The notes below the pieces were generated by a model, which saw nothing but the letters and a program-made list of their open reading frames with translations, had not been told where the DNA came from and ran no database searches. Below are positions 21,888-34,100 of a DNA stretch of 64,000 nt, piece by piece. Each line of letters begins with the position of its first letter. The stretch's first letter is position 1. Origin of the DNA: Coprinopsis marcescibilis (Eukaryota; Basidiomycota; Agaricomycetes; Agaricales; Psathyrellaceae); NCBI GenBank assembly GCA_004369085.1, contig ML210192.1, positions 62,001 through 126,000 of the forward strand. The letters are read 5' to 3'. Position numbers and translations under genes: made by a program.

Positions 21888-23101
21888 ATGGGACTCGTTC
21901 GCCAGAAAGACACCACGCTTCAGTCTCTCCGCATCAAATGCATCCTTCGCTCTACTGGACTCTCTCATCCAGCGCCCTGCTCCAACCCTCCCGATGTCCC
22001 TTTGAAGCCAGGTCGCAAACGAGAAGCTCAGAGGCCCCCAACCCTGACGGAATGTGCTCCGAATTCATCATTTGTCATGGTAGAAGGAGAAATATTTGAG
22101 GTACGCTTTCCGCAATGTTAATCACCTCTTTTCCTAACCGACGTGTCCCAGGTGCACACGTCATTCTTTCAGGATATGACACCGCAAATGCGTCACGAAC
22201 TGCTCAACGCGCCTGGAGTAGGAGAGTCCAGAAAGAATCCGGTCCTGCTGCAGGGTCCCACAAGTTCTCAGTTTCAAATTCTATTGTATGCATTTACTAA
22301 TTAGTGAGTCGCATGCTTTCGAGGGCTTTCTATTGAAATTGATCAACCTACAGTGCAACTATTAATATCCAGGGGCTTACACTGGATCAATTGCTGTCCA
22401 TCTCAGAATGGGCTTTCACCTTCGGACTATCTAATCTTAAATCTTGGTCCCTGAACGCCATGGCCTCTTTACTCGTCCCCAAGGCCAATTCGCCACTTCG
22501 AACCGCTTCCAACGTCGAATTTCTCCGCGCCATGCGTCTAGCTGTGGTTCATCGTCGCCATGATATATCAGGGTCCATCCAAACCAAATGGCTCACCCGA
22601 ATTCTATGGCACGAACTCTCGCCTATGCCAGCGATTTTATTTGCGGATAGGCACGAATTTCGTGGCCTCCTCAGCCACGCCTATTACACTCACATGGTTG
22701 AACTCGGCGATCGCCTTGACAGGGGGATCTATTCCGACGAGTCCTCGCCACTTAACCGACGTCAAAAAACTCACCTCCTTGCTGGCCATCACTCTATTTC
22801 CACATATTGGAAACACCTTCGAGTGACGCCGCCCTCCTTTCCGAAGGGTCCTCGCTGCAAATTGCACAAACAATGCACCGCCGCCTGGACCATGCGGTGG
22901 TCAGTTGCATGTAGCCGACCGTGTTCCATCGCTGGAACCGATGTCTTGCGTAGGCTGCGGTTGGTTGAAGATACCCTTAGAGTGGACACCCTTCTTCAGG
23001 TCTGCTTAGCGCCGGAGTGTTTAGTTTCGGCTCTGAACTCGATTTCTCAGAAGAGAATGGAGATCTCCAATGGCCTCCATCATCACTTCGACCTTCCATG
23101 A
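21888..23101 (+). CDS. BTB/POZ-like domain protein (fungal expanded family)
   Basis: 370 aa in three exons (21888-22100, 22152-22303, 22354-23101). After a basic, Pro-rich N-terminus comes a BTB-like fold: SSFVMVEGEIFEVHTSFFQDM, then LLQGPTSSQFQILLYAFTNY, then LLSISEWAFTFGLSNLKSWS, which matches the helical end of mushroom BTB-like domains. The C-terminal half reads HEFRGLLSHAYYTHMVEL, CTAAWTMRW and CLAPECLVSALNSI, a block shared by a large family in Agaricomycetes. Such proteins may act as substrate adaptors for cullin-3 ligases, but no partner motif is visible here. Function of this one is unknown. It is transcribed away from eIF3i, about 0.76 kb from that gene's start codon. Confidence 0.75.
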
Positions 23102-25063
23102 CTTGAACCAGGTTCGGATACTGGTATCCGTTCCTTTCCTCATGGCCAGATCCGCCTTCTGTTCCTCAATTTCGGTCTGGTGCCTATTAGAGGCGTCGAA
23201 CTTACTTATGATTGTGCACTATAAATCTATATACATGTGTTTTCATCCACGAATGATGTACGTTTTCTGGACACGACTACTCTCCCGTTGTGAAAGGCTC
23301 TGCCACGCCTTCAGAGCGGGCTCCCTTCGCTGACGACGGTATTAAGTCTGTCATGACGTATGCAAATCCTGTCCTTCAGAACACTCATGTGAAGGGCGGG
23401 TTGTGGAGCATGTCGAAACGTCGATCTGCAAGAATGACAAGTGGAATAGATCCCGTGAACCCTCAAATCCTATCCGCATTCATTCCGTCCTAAATATGTT
23501 TTCCTCTCGTTTTAGAAACAGGATGCACTTTTTAGCAAGGAACTGCCCGAAACATGATAGCAAATAAGCTCTTATGCTTCTTCCGTTATCATCTTGGCCT
23601 TAATCTCTGTTGTCTCAAGCGAAGGCTGCCGTTTCTGTGGGTCTTTTGCGACGGACAAGCTAAGACAGGACAAGGTGGGCCTTCACTTCCGTGTCAGAGC
23701 CTGTGCCCACAACTTCCAGCTGTTTCGTGCGCGACTGTCTTCATTCTTCCGGGAAATCGCTGCCAGTGGGGCAAAGTGGCACCATAATGACTTGCTGGGA
23801 TTTCGACGATTGGCAAACGCTCAAAGTTCTAGTATGTCAATCTGACTTACCCTCTCTTCTCAAATAGGCCTTCTATTAAGCTGCCAGCAGGGTAGCGCAG
23901 CTCGATGTCCGACCCAGGTTCATGCAACAAGCCTTAATAGTGTTTAACGCTGGTCGGTGAGTAACAGGACTAAGGCTACATTGGAAGAACCAACTCCGAG
24001 TCGTGTTGGTCGGGAGGTCAACGTCCAACTCTGGCCACGCGTCACGCTTTGCTTTGCGTTCGCAGCGGGCTAGAGTTGAAATGTCAAAGGTGAGCTCGGG
24101 AGAATGTATATTCACAGCTTGACACTGGCGATATACTTTGCTATATGACTGAGGATAGACAGGCGGTCCAGCCTTCTCGTCCAGAACGTTCCAACTTTTC
24201 ATTAGGGGAAGGATACCATAAAGAGCTTTGGAAATGATCTGCGCCAAAAGGTGATACTCCTATGCGGGTTTTCCGCTCTTTCTTCTGCCCCAGATGCTAC
24301 CAACCTGCTTTCTGCCGTCTCATAGCTTCCCCTTGACAACTAACCGCGACGAGTATTTTCGTGGCTCGCGGGTATGTTCTAACTTTTAGGAGCTCTCACT
24401 CGTATTCTGGACGAGCAATTTCAGGAAGTGGCTGAGCCCCGGTACCGAATATACACCAAATGCCTGCAGCTAGCGCTGCCGAAGCTGGGCAATATGTAAT
24501 CATCCAGATGATCAAGTTTCAACTTTCTATAGAAAGGTTTAGAGTTTAAAAGAACGCCATCTGTCTGGGGACTGGGGTCCTTAACAACTTCATGGTGAGT
24601 GCACGCCGCGACCATTGGTGCTCTTTCACCACCTTACTGAATCAAGGCTTGTTACGTCAAGAGTTAGTTTATTCAAGCCTTGTAACATTGTCTGGCCCCT
24701 AGGCTGTGTCTTGAAGCACCCTTGACGTAGCCCTGTGTTGATCCTTCCAACTCCACATATGCCAGTGCAACTTGGTACCGGATGGCAGTGTCGCGGTCAC
24801 GGTTGGTATGATGTCCCGCCATACTTCCATGACGTCACCTTTCTCACAAAGTTTCGAGAGGTATACAAAGGCAGATTTGTTGGGTTCCGCCCCCAATTGT
24901 GAGCGATGGTGTTGGCTGTCAATTCGCAGGAAGTAGGTCTGGACTGCTGTGGTTGAGATTGACACTGACTCAAATTTCTAGTAGATTGGAGTCTCTGGCA
25001 GTAGTGACGTTGAAGGTTGTCAGTCTCTACAACTTCGGATCGAACCCCACTTTACTCAGTTTC
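23102..25063. other. Two-kb region with unassigned, possibly degenerate coding stretches
   Basis: No gene here can be supported with confidence. On minus there are frames at 24967-24699 (with KLCEKGDVMEVWRDIIPT), 24615-24421 and 24247-23876 (123 codons, protein-like composition, PELTFDISTLARCERKAKRD). They lie in the same order but have no clear splice joins or recognised domain. On plus, 23594-23845 has a CRFCGSFATDKL stretch that recalls a Cys-containing part of some mushroom F-box proteins, without the rest. These may be remnants of a decayed gene. Confidence 0.3.
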
Positions 25064-28000
25064 ATGGTCGAATCGAAGCTCAACAATTATCCTAAGGGAC
25101 CTCCGCCTAGTGTTATCTCTCTCGGTAGAGAAACCACACCTTACCAGTTCCAACAATTCGAAAACGAACAGTCTGCAGCAAACCTCTCGAATTTGGCTCA
25201 TTCCGAAAATGACAATGGTCAGTGTTTCCAGGTCACGTGCTTGATTAGAGTTAGAAACTAGGACCACGTCAAGTTTGAACTTACTTGTTTGGAACTGGAT
25301 CTAATCCCAGTGGCTCATTTACATATTCTTTACTTTCTTCTATCTCATATATTCTTTTCAACTAACGCTTTCTGGTTGTCCCTTTTGATTAGTCCCTGCT
25401 CCCGTGGAACATTCGCCCGACCAAGGCGTTGACAGCTTTCGTGAGTGTTCGAGCACTTTCTGTCATGAACTAGACGCGTCCTAACGACGACATGGCAGAA
25501 ATTCATGACCTCGACGGATCAGCTATATCAACGCTTACTGATTTGTTGGGTCGAACAGGTCAAAGTCCCAACACAGCACCAGGCTCTATGCCAGGCGATG
25601 CGAGCAGCCGAAGTACGCCTTCTGTGAGGGGCACTCGATCTAGATGGAATGACAGGCGTCGGTCTTTTAACTCTGGAAGCGGAAACAGATCCTCGTCCGG
25701 ACTTTCCGCAGGCTCTCCTCCCTCTCCCGGATTTCTTCAAGCCCATGGGCTGGGAAATGATGCACCATTCCAGAACCAACCTTTTCATTATCCTTCTGCT
25801 GGCGCAGTCTTTAGTCAAGGAGCTGGCTTCTACGGTCAATACACGGTGCCCGTGCAATCATCTCCTCTGAATATCGGACAGCCGCACCCTTCGTATTCGT
25901 ATTCTCAGAACTTCTATCATTCAGCACTACCCGACGGCAACCCTATTCCCCTGACCCCGCAACATGCCTTCCAGCAGCAGCTTCATTCACTCGCACGAAC
26001 GTACGTGTCTCATATCGATCTCCCGGTCAAGGGTCTATTAACCAACAACTTTGTTCAGAACCCCCGGATCCTCATTTGCCCATCATCAACTATCCTCCAA
26101 TCCAAACGCAACATCTGGAGCTACAAGCCCCATCGGCCACCCTGCCTCTTCCTATCGGGGGCAGCCACATTACCCGGGCATGGGATACTCCCCTCCAATC
26201 CCTTCACCACAGTATGGCTATCCGCAGCAGTTCTCTGCGACTCCACCCATTTATCCACAGTACGGCCCTTTGCATTACCGACCGCAGCAATCATCGCCTT
26301 CAGAAATGGATGGCCCGATATCTCAAGGCTCGTGGTACTTCTTCTCCCACAACCCTGGCCACCCGTACGAAGGCTCGCAGTATCGGCCTGGGTTTCCAAC
26401 TCAATATCCTCCGTCCCAGACTCGAGAAACGGGCGCCTTTGTCCAACAGGGCCCTCGGTCATCAACGCCGAGACAATCGCCATCCGAGCCACGGCCTGTA
26501 GCAGCTTCACCACCAGCCGCGATCGCTTCAACATCACCTTTGATCGTAGACAAAGCCTCACCTACGAGTAGCCGCCCGGCGTCTTCAGGTTCTCGGCCAG
26601 TGGTTCGTCGAGAGTACCATCCACGCCCTCCGGCTCATCGTTCGCAATGGGTTATGTGGGTAGGAAATGTGCCATCCGATGCTACTGAGAAAGAGCTTTG
26701 GGAATTCTTCACCAGAGTGGGTGGTTCTGGCTCACTGCCGAACGCGGGAGTCGAATCGATTTTCTTGATTGGTCGGTCGAACTGTGCTTTCGTTAACTTC
26801 AACAGCGCGGACTCTTTAAATGGTGCCATAAACACTTTCAACGGACTGTCCTTGCGGCCAACCGATCCTCAATGTCCGATGCTGGTGTGTAGGATCAGGC
26901 GTTCTGCGGACGATCTTAAGTCCGGTGTGGGTGGGCAAAGAGGGATGGGAATCCACAAGCAGTGGGTTAGAGAGCAGAGCTCAAAGTCTACCAGGGGCCA
27001 GAGCCAAGCTAGTAATATGTCGGATGTTTCGACGTCTGACGAACCGCTCTCCACAACCAGCGGTCCAGACCATCTCGTTGATGGAATTGGGTCCCTGTCA
27101 CTTTCCGGAGGAAGCCGACCCAGGAAAGGCACCACAACAAGCAGTTCCGACTCCTTTGCCTCGACGACATCAAGCTTCCTCGCAGAATACTTCCCCACGC
27201 GATTTTTCATCCTCAAATCGCTCAGCGAGGTAAATTATTGACGTTCTTTCTGTGGTATCATGTTTCTCACTATCTTTTAGGACGATCTGAACATCAGCGT
27301 TCAGAACGGGCTGTGGGCGACGCAAAAGCACAACGAGCTCCTGCTTGATCAAGCGTTCCGCACGTCGAAAGATGTTTACCTCATCTTCAGCGTCAACAAA
27401 AGCGGGGAGTTCTATGGGTATGGAAGGTATGTTCTCAATACTATCTACAGTCCTTTCGTTTAGCTCGACCCGTAATCTCAGGATGAGTGGCCCCATTCGA
27501 CGAGGAGAAGGCAGCGTCACCTGGGCGACGCGTTCCGAAGGTTCATTTTCCCCTTCATCTCCTCATCCTTTCCGCCATAAAGCTATCACGGATACCAATC
27601 TGCTTTCTCCAGCAGAACCGATGTACTTTGAGTCAGAGGGTGGACACCTAGTCGACGAATCCCCTTTGCAACTGGACGACTTGGACGGCGGACCTGTGTC
27701 CAAATCCGAACCTGTGATCCACCCACCTTCCCACAGATCTGCACCTCCAAAGCTTGGTGGCCAGTCGCCATCTCAATCGGAACGAACGCCCTCGCTGAAG
27801 TTTAGCCTTGACCAGCACGAGCGTCGTCAAGCGTTAGCCACTTTCGAGTTGGATCCAGAAGCACCTTTTCGAGCTGTTCGTGGAGAACATCCGATCCTAA
27901 AAGACCCAGACGGGGCTTCAAAAGGAAAGGCCAGAGCCTTGCCACCCGTCGGAGAAGCACAGGAACCAACCAGCAGCAATACGCCTGGACGAGCGCCGGA

Positions 28001-28202
28001 AGAACCGCCCGGCTGGGGCGAATGCTTCAAGGTCGAATGGCTCGAGCAGAGGCGTATTCCTTTCCATCGCACGCGACACCTCCGGAATCCTTGGAACAAA
28101 GGTCGAGAGATCAAGGTTTCTAGAGACGGAACTGAGCTCGAGCCAACCGTCGGGAAGCAGCTTTTGAACGAATGGCCCACGCTTGCCGGTACAACACAAT
28201 AG
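25064..28202 (+). CDS. RRM plus YTH domain RNA-binding protein (putative m6A reader)
   Basis: 913 aa in six exons (25064-25217, 25393-25440, 25499-26000, 26059-27229, 27281-27426, 27482-28202). A long Pro/Tyr/Gln/Ser-rich N-terminus precedes an RRM at about residues 428-515, with RNP2-like VMWVGNV and RNP1-like NCAFVNF. A YTH domain starts near residue 615: RFFILKSLSEDDLNISVQNG, LWATQKHNELLLDQAF, YLIFSVNKSGEFYGYGRM, and, after a long insertion, GECFKVEWLEQRRIPF and RTRHLRNPWNKGREIKVSRD. The last stretch is closer to YTHDC1 than to YTHDF proteins. Trp in LWATQ and Trp in VTWATR sit where the methyl-adenine cage is expected. Intron 1 (175 nt) is longer than its neighbours. Probably a reader of N6-methyladenosine that affects mRNA fate; RNA target unknown. 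Confidence 0.9.
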
Positions 28203-29381
28203 ACCCTGTCACCTACTCACGACTTTTACACAACTCTACTCGACCAACTAACTATTCTAAACACGCTGGGCAATTGGGCAGATTCGTTTCTGAGCATTCA
28301 TTTTTTATTTGGGTTTCACCAAGTCTTGTCATGCACGATACGAGACTTAAACGACATTTTCGCATATCGCAATATTCACTCGCACGCACACATTCACGAT
28401 TGTCTATTCTTGCTTTCTATTCAACTGTTTTCGAGATCTAAAGTCATTTTGTAGCCTTAAGTCATATATTCCTAGACATTACATGCATGTAACCCTCCTT
28501 CTATCACTGCTGGAATAATACACGAAACGCCGGTGTTCGGGAACTTCTCATCAAGGTCAGCGTTGTTTTGGCGCTCGACCGTTTGATTCGATTTCATTGG
28601 GCGGAATAGATATGAAGCCGTTAATATGACCCTGACAGGCGGATGTCATCAAGGGAGAAATTAAGACCTTGCTAGAATAACAGGGAATGGACACCAGGAG
28701 TCTAAAGCAAATTAAATGAGTTTGCGGTACGGCACATCTGAAGCTGGAGCCGACAACACGGCAGCAGAAATTGATCACGGTGATTGCCGCAGGGAGATGC
28801 CCAGGCTTGCGCACGGACCATGATGAAATCCTATATAACCCTGCCCCCTTCCTTCCCTGATTCCTTAGAACATACTCAGCAAGGATCTATTTTATAGAAA
28901 CTTACCGAGTCTCGCATTTTTACAAATGCCACATCTTCATATCCACTCGATGACATTCGCGCTCTCTCGTTATACTGAGAACATGGCTCTTTATTGAGTC
29001 TCGAGGACGTTTGGTTCGTTTATTGGGCATGCTCGCAAGGGCTGCTCGATGAACTTGCCAGCGAGCTGAGCGTCGGTCTGATGGATACCTTCCTTGCCTT
29101 GATTTTCTATTCATGTAGACTTTACAGTGTACATAGTCATTTGTAACGAAGGACACAATCGACTTTTTTTTTTTTACACTCGAGAAAGCCCGAAATTTTC
29201 ACCCAGACAATTCGGGTGACTAATCAGCTTTGAATGTTTTACCTGTCCGATACGGTGACCGCGGAGTCCGAGCTGTCCTTGCCGTGATGACGGTTCTGCC
29301 GTTACCCTGCTCTTGATTTCGCTACCTTGCTCAGGTGGCCTTTCTTGTCTAAAACGATTGCTCTCAGTTCCCAGAAGTACA
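28203..29381. other. Intergenic, no supported gene
   Basis: About 1.2 kb holding the 3' UTR of the RRM-YTH gene and the promoter of the F-box gene. There is a run of ten T near 29167-29176. Short open frames on both strands show no family resemblance. Confidence 0.5.
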
Positions 29382-30934
29382 ATGATGCTCACCGACCTCC
29401 CCCTCGAAATCCTCGAGTCGATTCTCATCCTCTGCGACCCCCAGGACATCTCCAGAACTGCACAAACCTGTCAGTTTTTCCGATGTCTCATGTATAGATC
29501 TTTGGACGAGGCTATCTGGCGAGAAAACCTGACAAAGACCCTCGATGATCCTCGACAATGCTCAGGGTTGCTGGGAGAAGAGAGGCCTTTCGTCTCCTGG
29601 AGGAAGGAAGTGCAACGGATCACTCGAGCAGGGTCTTTGATCAAAAGGATGTCCATCGGACGTCCTGGAGAGCTGGCTGATGTCCTACAGACCTTGTTGG
29701 ACCTCGTAACATACACCGCTATTACCCCGGGGCCATCCAATGGACACTGCCTCTCAAAGAATCGTGCAGAGGTCCGTGCTCTGCTGGATAATGGATGGAT
29801 CGACTTCGTGAAGGGCGAGGCTCAGTCGCTCTCGCCAAAGGAGTGGCAGCTGCTCAACAGGCTTCACACATACTACGGCCTCACCCCCGACGACATCTCC
29901 TCGAAACCAGCAAGGGCCGTGTCCAGGTCTTATGTGTATAACATGCGAAACTACACCTGGGACAACGAATTTGGGCCGTATGACGACGATGGAAATGTCA
30001 ACTGGGTGCACGTCAATGCAATCAGACACCTCGTAGCTGCCCACCTTGTGTCAATCGATATTGTTGGGGACGCAGACCCTTTCCCGGCTATCAAGCCGAG
30101 CCCCGAGAAACATAATTCCTTGAGTCTGCCGTATATACAGCCAAGGTCGCCAGCTGACATTGGTTGCAGCAACGAGAATGATTGGGCTGGGGTCGAAGGG
30201 CGATGGGTGGTTGCGTTTTGTTTCTGTGATCATAGTCATCTGTTGGGTACGTGTAAGCCTTATCATCTCCCGTTGAGTTCTGCTGACACTGTCTCACCAT
30301 TTTAGTGTTCAACCAATTCATTGTGAGCCGTACATCAACAAGCAAGTCGGAAGAAACCTGACACTAGCTCATAATTAATAGGATCGACGAGGGTTCCCCG
30401 AAGACACAACCATGTTCGAGCTCGATGAGTTCCAGGAAGTATTTCGGTTAATGCGAGTAAACATTAGGATCACTAGCACAGAACACGACCCCAAGAACCC
30501 TGCCAAACCAACATTGTACTTTGCTGGTGCGATGGCAGATTTGAATAATTCGGTGATGACTGGGAACGTCAAGATGACCAAGGATGGAAATGTTCGCTGG
30601 AGATTCGTATGTCCTGTCTGCCAACATCTCTTCCACCGGCCTTGACGTCTTCATTCTCTTGCTAGCGTTCTGGAGAGGCCGCGAATGTCGTCTGGAGGTG
30701 TGACAATCTTCCACAGAGTTCGGGTCCGACCGCTGACTTCTTCGTAGCTCGGATGGAATCCAGATCGGCGGATTGTGCTCGGAATATGGTGTCCTCGGCT
30801 CATGGACGACGATCTTTCACGAGATAGATGATCCTGTCGGTATGTGTATTCCCCAGACTTTGCGCGTACCACTGACGTGATTGATTCTGTCAACAGGTCC
30901 GTTCTGGATGCGGAGAGAATCTGAACTCAACTAA
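29382..30934 (+). CDS. F-box protein
   Basis: 422 aa in six exons (29382-30246, 30306-30322, 30382-30606, 30666-30697, 30748-30839, 30897-30934), including exons of 17 and 32 nt. An N-terminal F-box is clear: LTDLPLEILESILILCDPQD, then ISRTAQTCQFFRCLMYRSLD and AIWRE. F-box proteins link substrates to SCF (Skp1-cullin-1) ubiquitin ligases. The rest has no named domain. It includes FVSWRKEVQRI, a DNEFGPYDDDGNVNWVH segment, VEGRWVVAFCFCDH, GNVKMTKDGNVRWRF and GGLCSEYGVLGSWTTIFHE, a beta-rich pattern seen in mushroom F-box proteins. The start at 29382 (MMLTDLP) is preferred over an upstream Met at 29313, because the F-box begins at once. Substrate unknown. Confidence 0.85.
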
Positions 30935-31146
30935 ACATCAAACCTTTACCCTCTTTACACTCTACTTTCTATTATGCTTTAGTGTATTGCTACCACAACT
31001 AGATTAGTGCCTGGTTGCATTGTCAGCGCAGTAATTAAGCGTGGGAATTGCTGTTTACTGCACCCGCGTAGCGAAGCTGAGATCATCGTTTGTCCCGACC
31101 TTTTGGTCGTTTCACAAATCGCATTACTCGCCAGCAAGTTCCTACC

Positions 31147-34100
31147 ATGTCAGATCAACAGGATCCTCCACCGCCAAAGGCAAAACCAGGTTCTCTTCGC
31201 GACAGGATTGCCGCATTTGAGAAGAGTGGGCCAGCTCCAGCCCCAGCCCCAGCCCCAGCACTTCGCCCAAAGCCAGCAGGTTTCTCGACGTGGAAGCCCA
31301 AAGTACCTTCTCCGCCAGACTCACCAGTCACAAGCGATAATGCCTCCTCGTCACCAAAGCCGCTCAGTGGTGGTCTGTCTGTCACAGATGCTAAGGACAG
31401 TATTGTCAAAGGCGGGAGCTTGAAGGACCGTATGGCTGCGTTGCAAGGTAAAGGAGGGTTCGGCGCACCTCCCCCTATTGCACCCAAGCCCCCTGTGGAG
31501 AAGCCAAAGTGGAAGCCCCCGCCAGTTGTCTCCCCGCCCGTTGATGACGACGATGATCGCCCCCAGGCCCCAGTCGGAACTGTTGGGATCACATCGCCGC
31601 CTCTATCGCAGAAATCTGACACTAGTGAGTATCAGAAACCAACAGAGGATGAAGACAAGGAGGTTGTTGAACAGGCCGGAGAGTCTGGCGAAGTAGATCC
31701 AGAGGAGGAAGAACGCCAACGGCGGGCAGCTATCACTGCTCGTCTGGCGCGTCTTGGAGGTACCCGTGTTGGGATGGCACCCATGTTTGGGAAGCCACAG
31801 CCTCCTCCACCATCTAAGAAGCCATCCCTGCCTCCTCAAGACGAATCACGGAGGGCGAGCCTGTCTAAGGAGCCTACATCGCCACCACCCCGGACGCTTT
31901 CCGAAGAGCCAAAGGCCGAGCCAATTGCTGGAAGTGAGTTGCAGTCAAACTGATCATTCGTGTTTATATTCATTACTCTTTTCATTAGCGACCACAACTA
32001 CCTCTCCCCCGACCATTACAAGTCCAGAACCCGAATCCGAGTCCCAAGTCAAACAACCTGGTTTGTCAAAGGCTACATGTATGCGACCGTAACTAACAAC
32101 TCCATCGCAGCTGACTCGCCTCAAAGGAGGACCTCAGTGTCTGCGTCCGTGAAATCTGTCGAATCTGCTGAATCGCATGGGTCTCGAAGCCCGCCCTCAA
32201 TGCCCGTACCGGCAGCGCCTCGTCGAGCTGCCCCTCCTCGCCGGAAAGTTCCAACCAAGCCAGCACCGGAACCTGCGCCGCAGCTTGAGCAACCTACAGA
32301 ATCAGCAACTGTCCCGGAAGCTTCTGTGCAAATAGCGGAGCCGGCGACCGCCGACGCGAGTGCTTCAAAGCCCGAGGAGCCAGTTTCCTCAGCTCCCTCT
32401 GTCAAATCACTGCAGCCAGGAGAGAGCTTGGATGTGGATCTGACAGTTGTCGAATCTGAAGTGGAACAGGAGTCGAACATAGTTTCGGACGAAGTAGTTC
32501 CTGTTGTAAAGGCAGTAGCCGAAAGCGAGGCGGAAATGTCTTCCGAGGTCTTTCTGGACAAAGAGGATCCGCCGTTCCCGGCCGACAATGCGAAGGTCGA
32601 CTTCAAGGAAGAACACCAGGCGGAGGTATCTGCGGAGGTATCTAAACCAATCTCAAGTAGCATCGACGAGGTATCGGAGCAAGTAGTTGAAGAAGAGGAA
32701 GAGGAAGAATCCCGTCGCAAGAGGGTTGCTGAACGCCTTGCCAGAATGGGAGGTGTCAACCCATTTGCCCTTCCGTCTTTGCCACGAAGACAATCATCGA
32801 CTTCGTCTTCACCTCCACTCCCCAAGTCCCCGCCGCCAGTTCCAACTACCGTGACGCAGACCAATGAACAATCATCCCCATTGCTGTCGAGAAGACAAAG
32901 CTCGACATCGTCCACGCCTGCACTCCCTAAATCCCCGCCGTCTGTGCCTATCACTCGAACTACCGAGCCCACGACGGAGGCTTCCACTATTGAGATTGGA
33001 GCCCCCCTGGAGCAACTCAAGACGGTCGAGACATATGTCGAAGCCGAAAGTTTCGAGGCTGGGGAAAGAAAGGGCACAGTTCCTGCGTCACCAGAAGTAT
33101 CCGAACCTGCACACAAGGCCGCAGGCTCGACCGAAGAGGATGGTAAATTTTAACGAAATTATGATCTTTATGTTTGTGTATAACATGTACCATACATAGA
33201 TTCAAGCGAATACGAAGACAGCGATTCTGAAGCAGGCGGTGCCGCTGCAACTAAACACTTTGCCAGGTTTGGAATTTCATCCACAACTTTCTTACCATTG
33301 TTAACGTTAACCACGCGCATACAGGGAAAGACCCACACCAGAAAGGAAGGCCAACGATGATTACCCTCCTAGCAATATCTCCATTCCGTCGCCTCGTGCT
33401 TCTGTTGGAGAACCATCTCCAAAACCCTCGGTTCCCATCACGCCGGATACCAAAGCAACGCCTTCGGCCCAAGAAAGCGATGACGACTCAGATTATCCTA
33501 GCTCGGAGGAAGAAAACGAGGACCTTGCGCGCTCTCAGTTCTTCCCTCCAGGCATCCATCCGAGGCACGGAGAGGACCTGGATACGCAAGCGCCCCTTCC
33601 AGTGCCCCACCGCACTTCAACGACTGACGACGGCGTGCAACAACCACCAGGAGGATTCTATGAATCCCCTCCACTTCACGTGCCTCCAAGATGGAACCTG
33701 CCGCCCCCTCCTCCAATCCTTGACTCGGATGAATCAGGCGGAGAGTCCTACACAGACGATGAAAGCGCCCTCCCTGTCCGACCACTGTCCTCCGGGTCGA
33801 TTCAGCTAAACTTTGGCAGCCCACCTGATGCCAGGGGTCCTACAGGCTTCCCGCCTTCGACGACGATTTCAAGGGGTCTTGGATCGCTTGGACGACCACC
33901 ACCCCGAGCTCTTCCTCCTACCCCCGATATGATATCCGGGGATTCCAAGGCTATACATGCTTCTAGCAGCCAAACCTCGCTGACTGTACCCCGTCATATT
34001 GAAGTACTAGACGACGAAGAAGGAGGTACGCGTCTGTTATTCGTTGCAGCTCCCATGCACTAAACCAAATATTCTTTGGTAGATCCCATTGATCCCAAGT

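Noticed and set aside
32121..33116. 331-codon minus-strand open frame with Ser/Thr/Gly-rich product
   Set aside because: It is the exact shadow of the Pro/Ser/Glu-rich BBC1 body; the composition follows from the other strand's codon bias and it has no motif.
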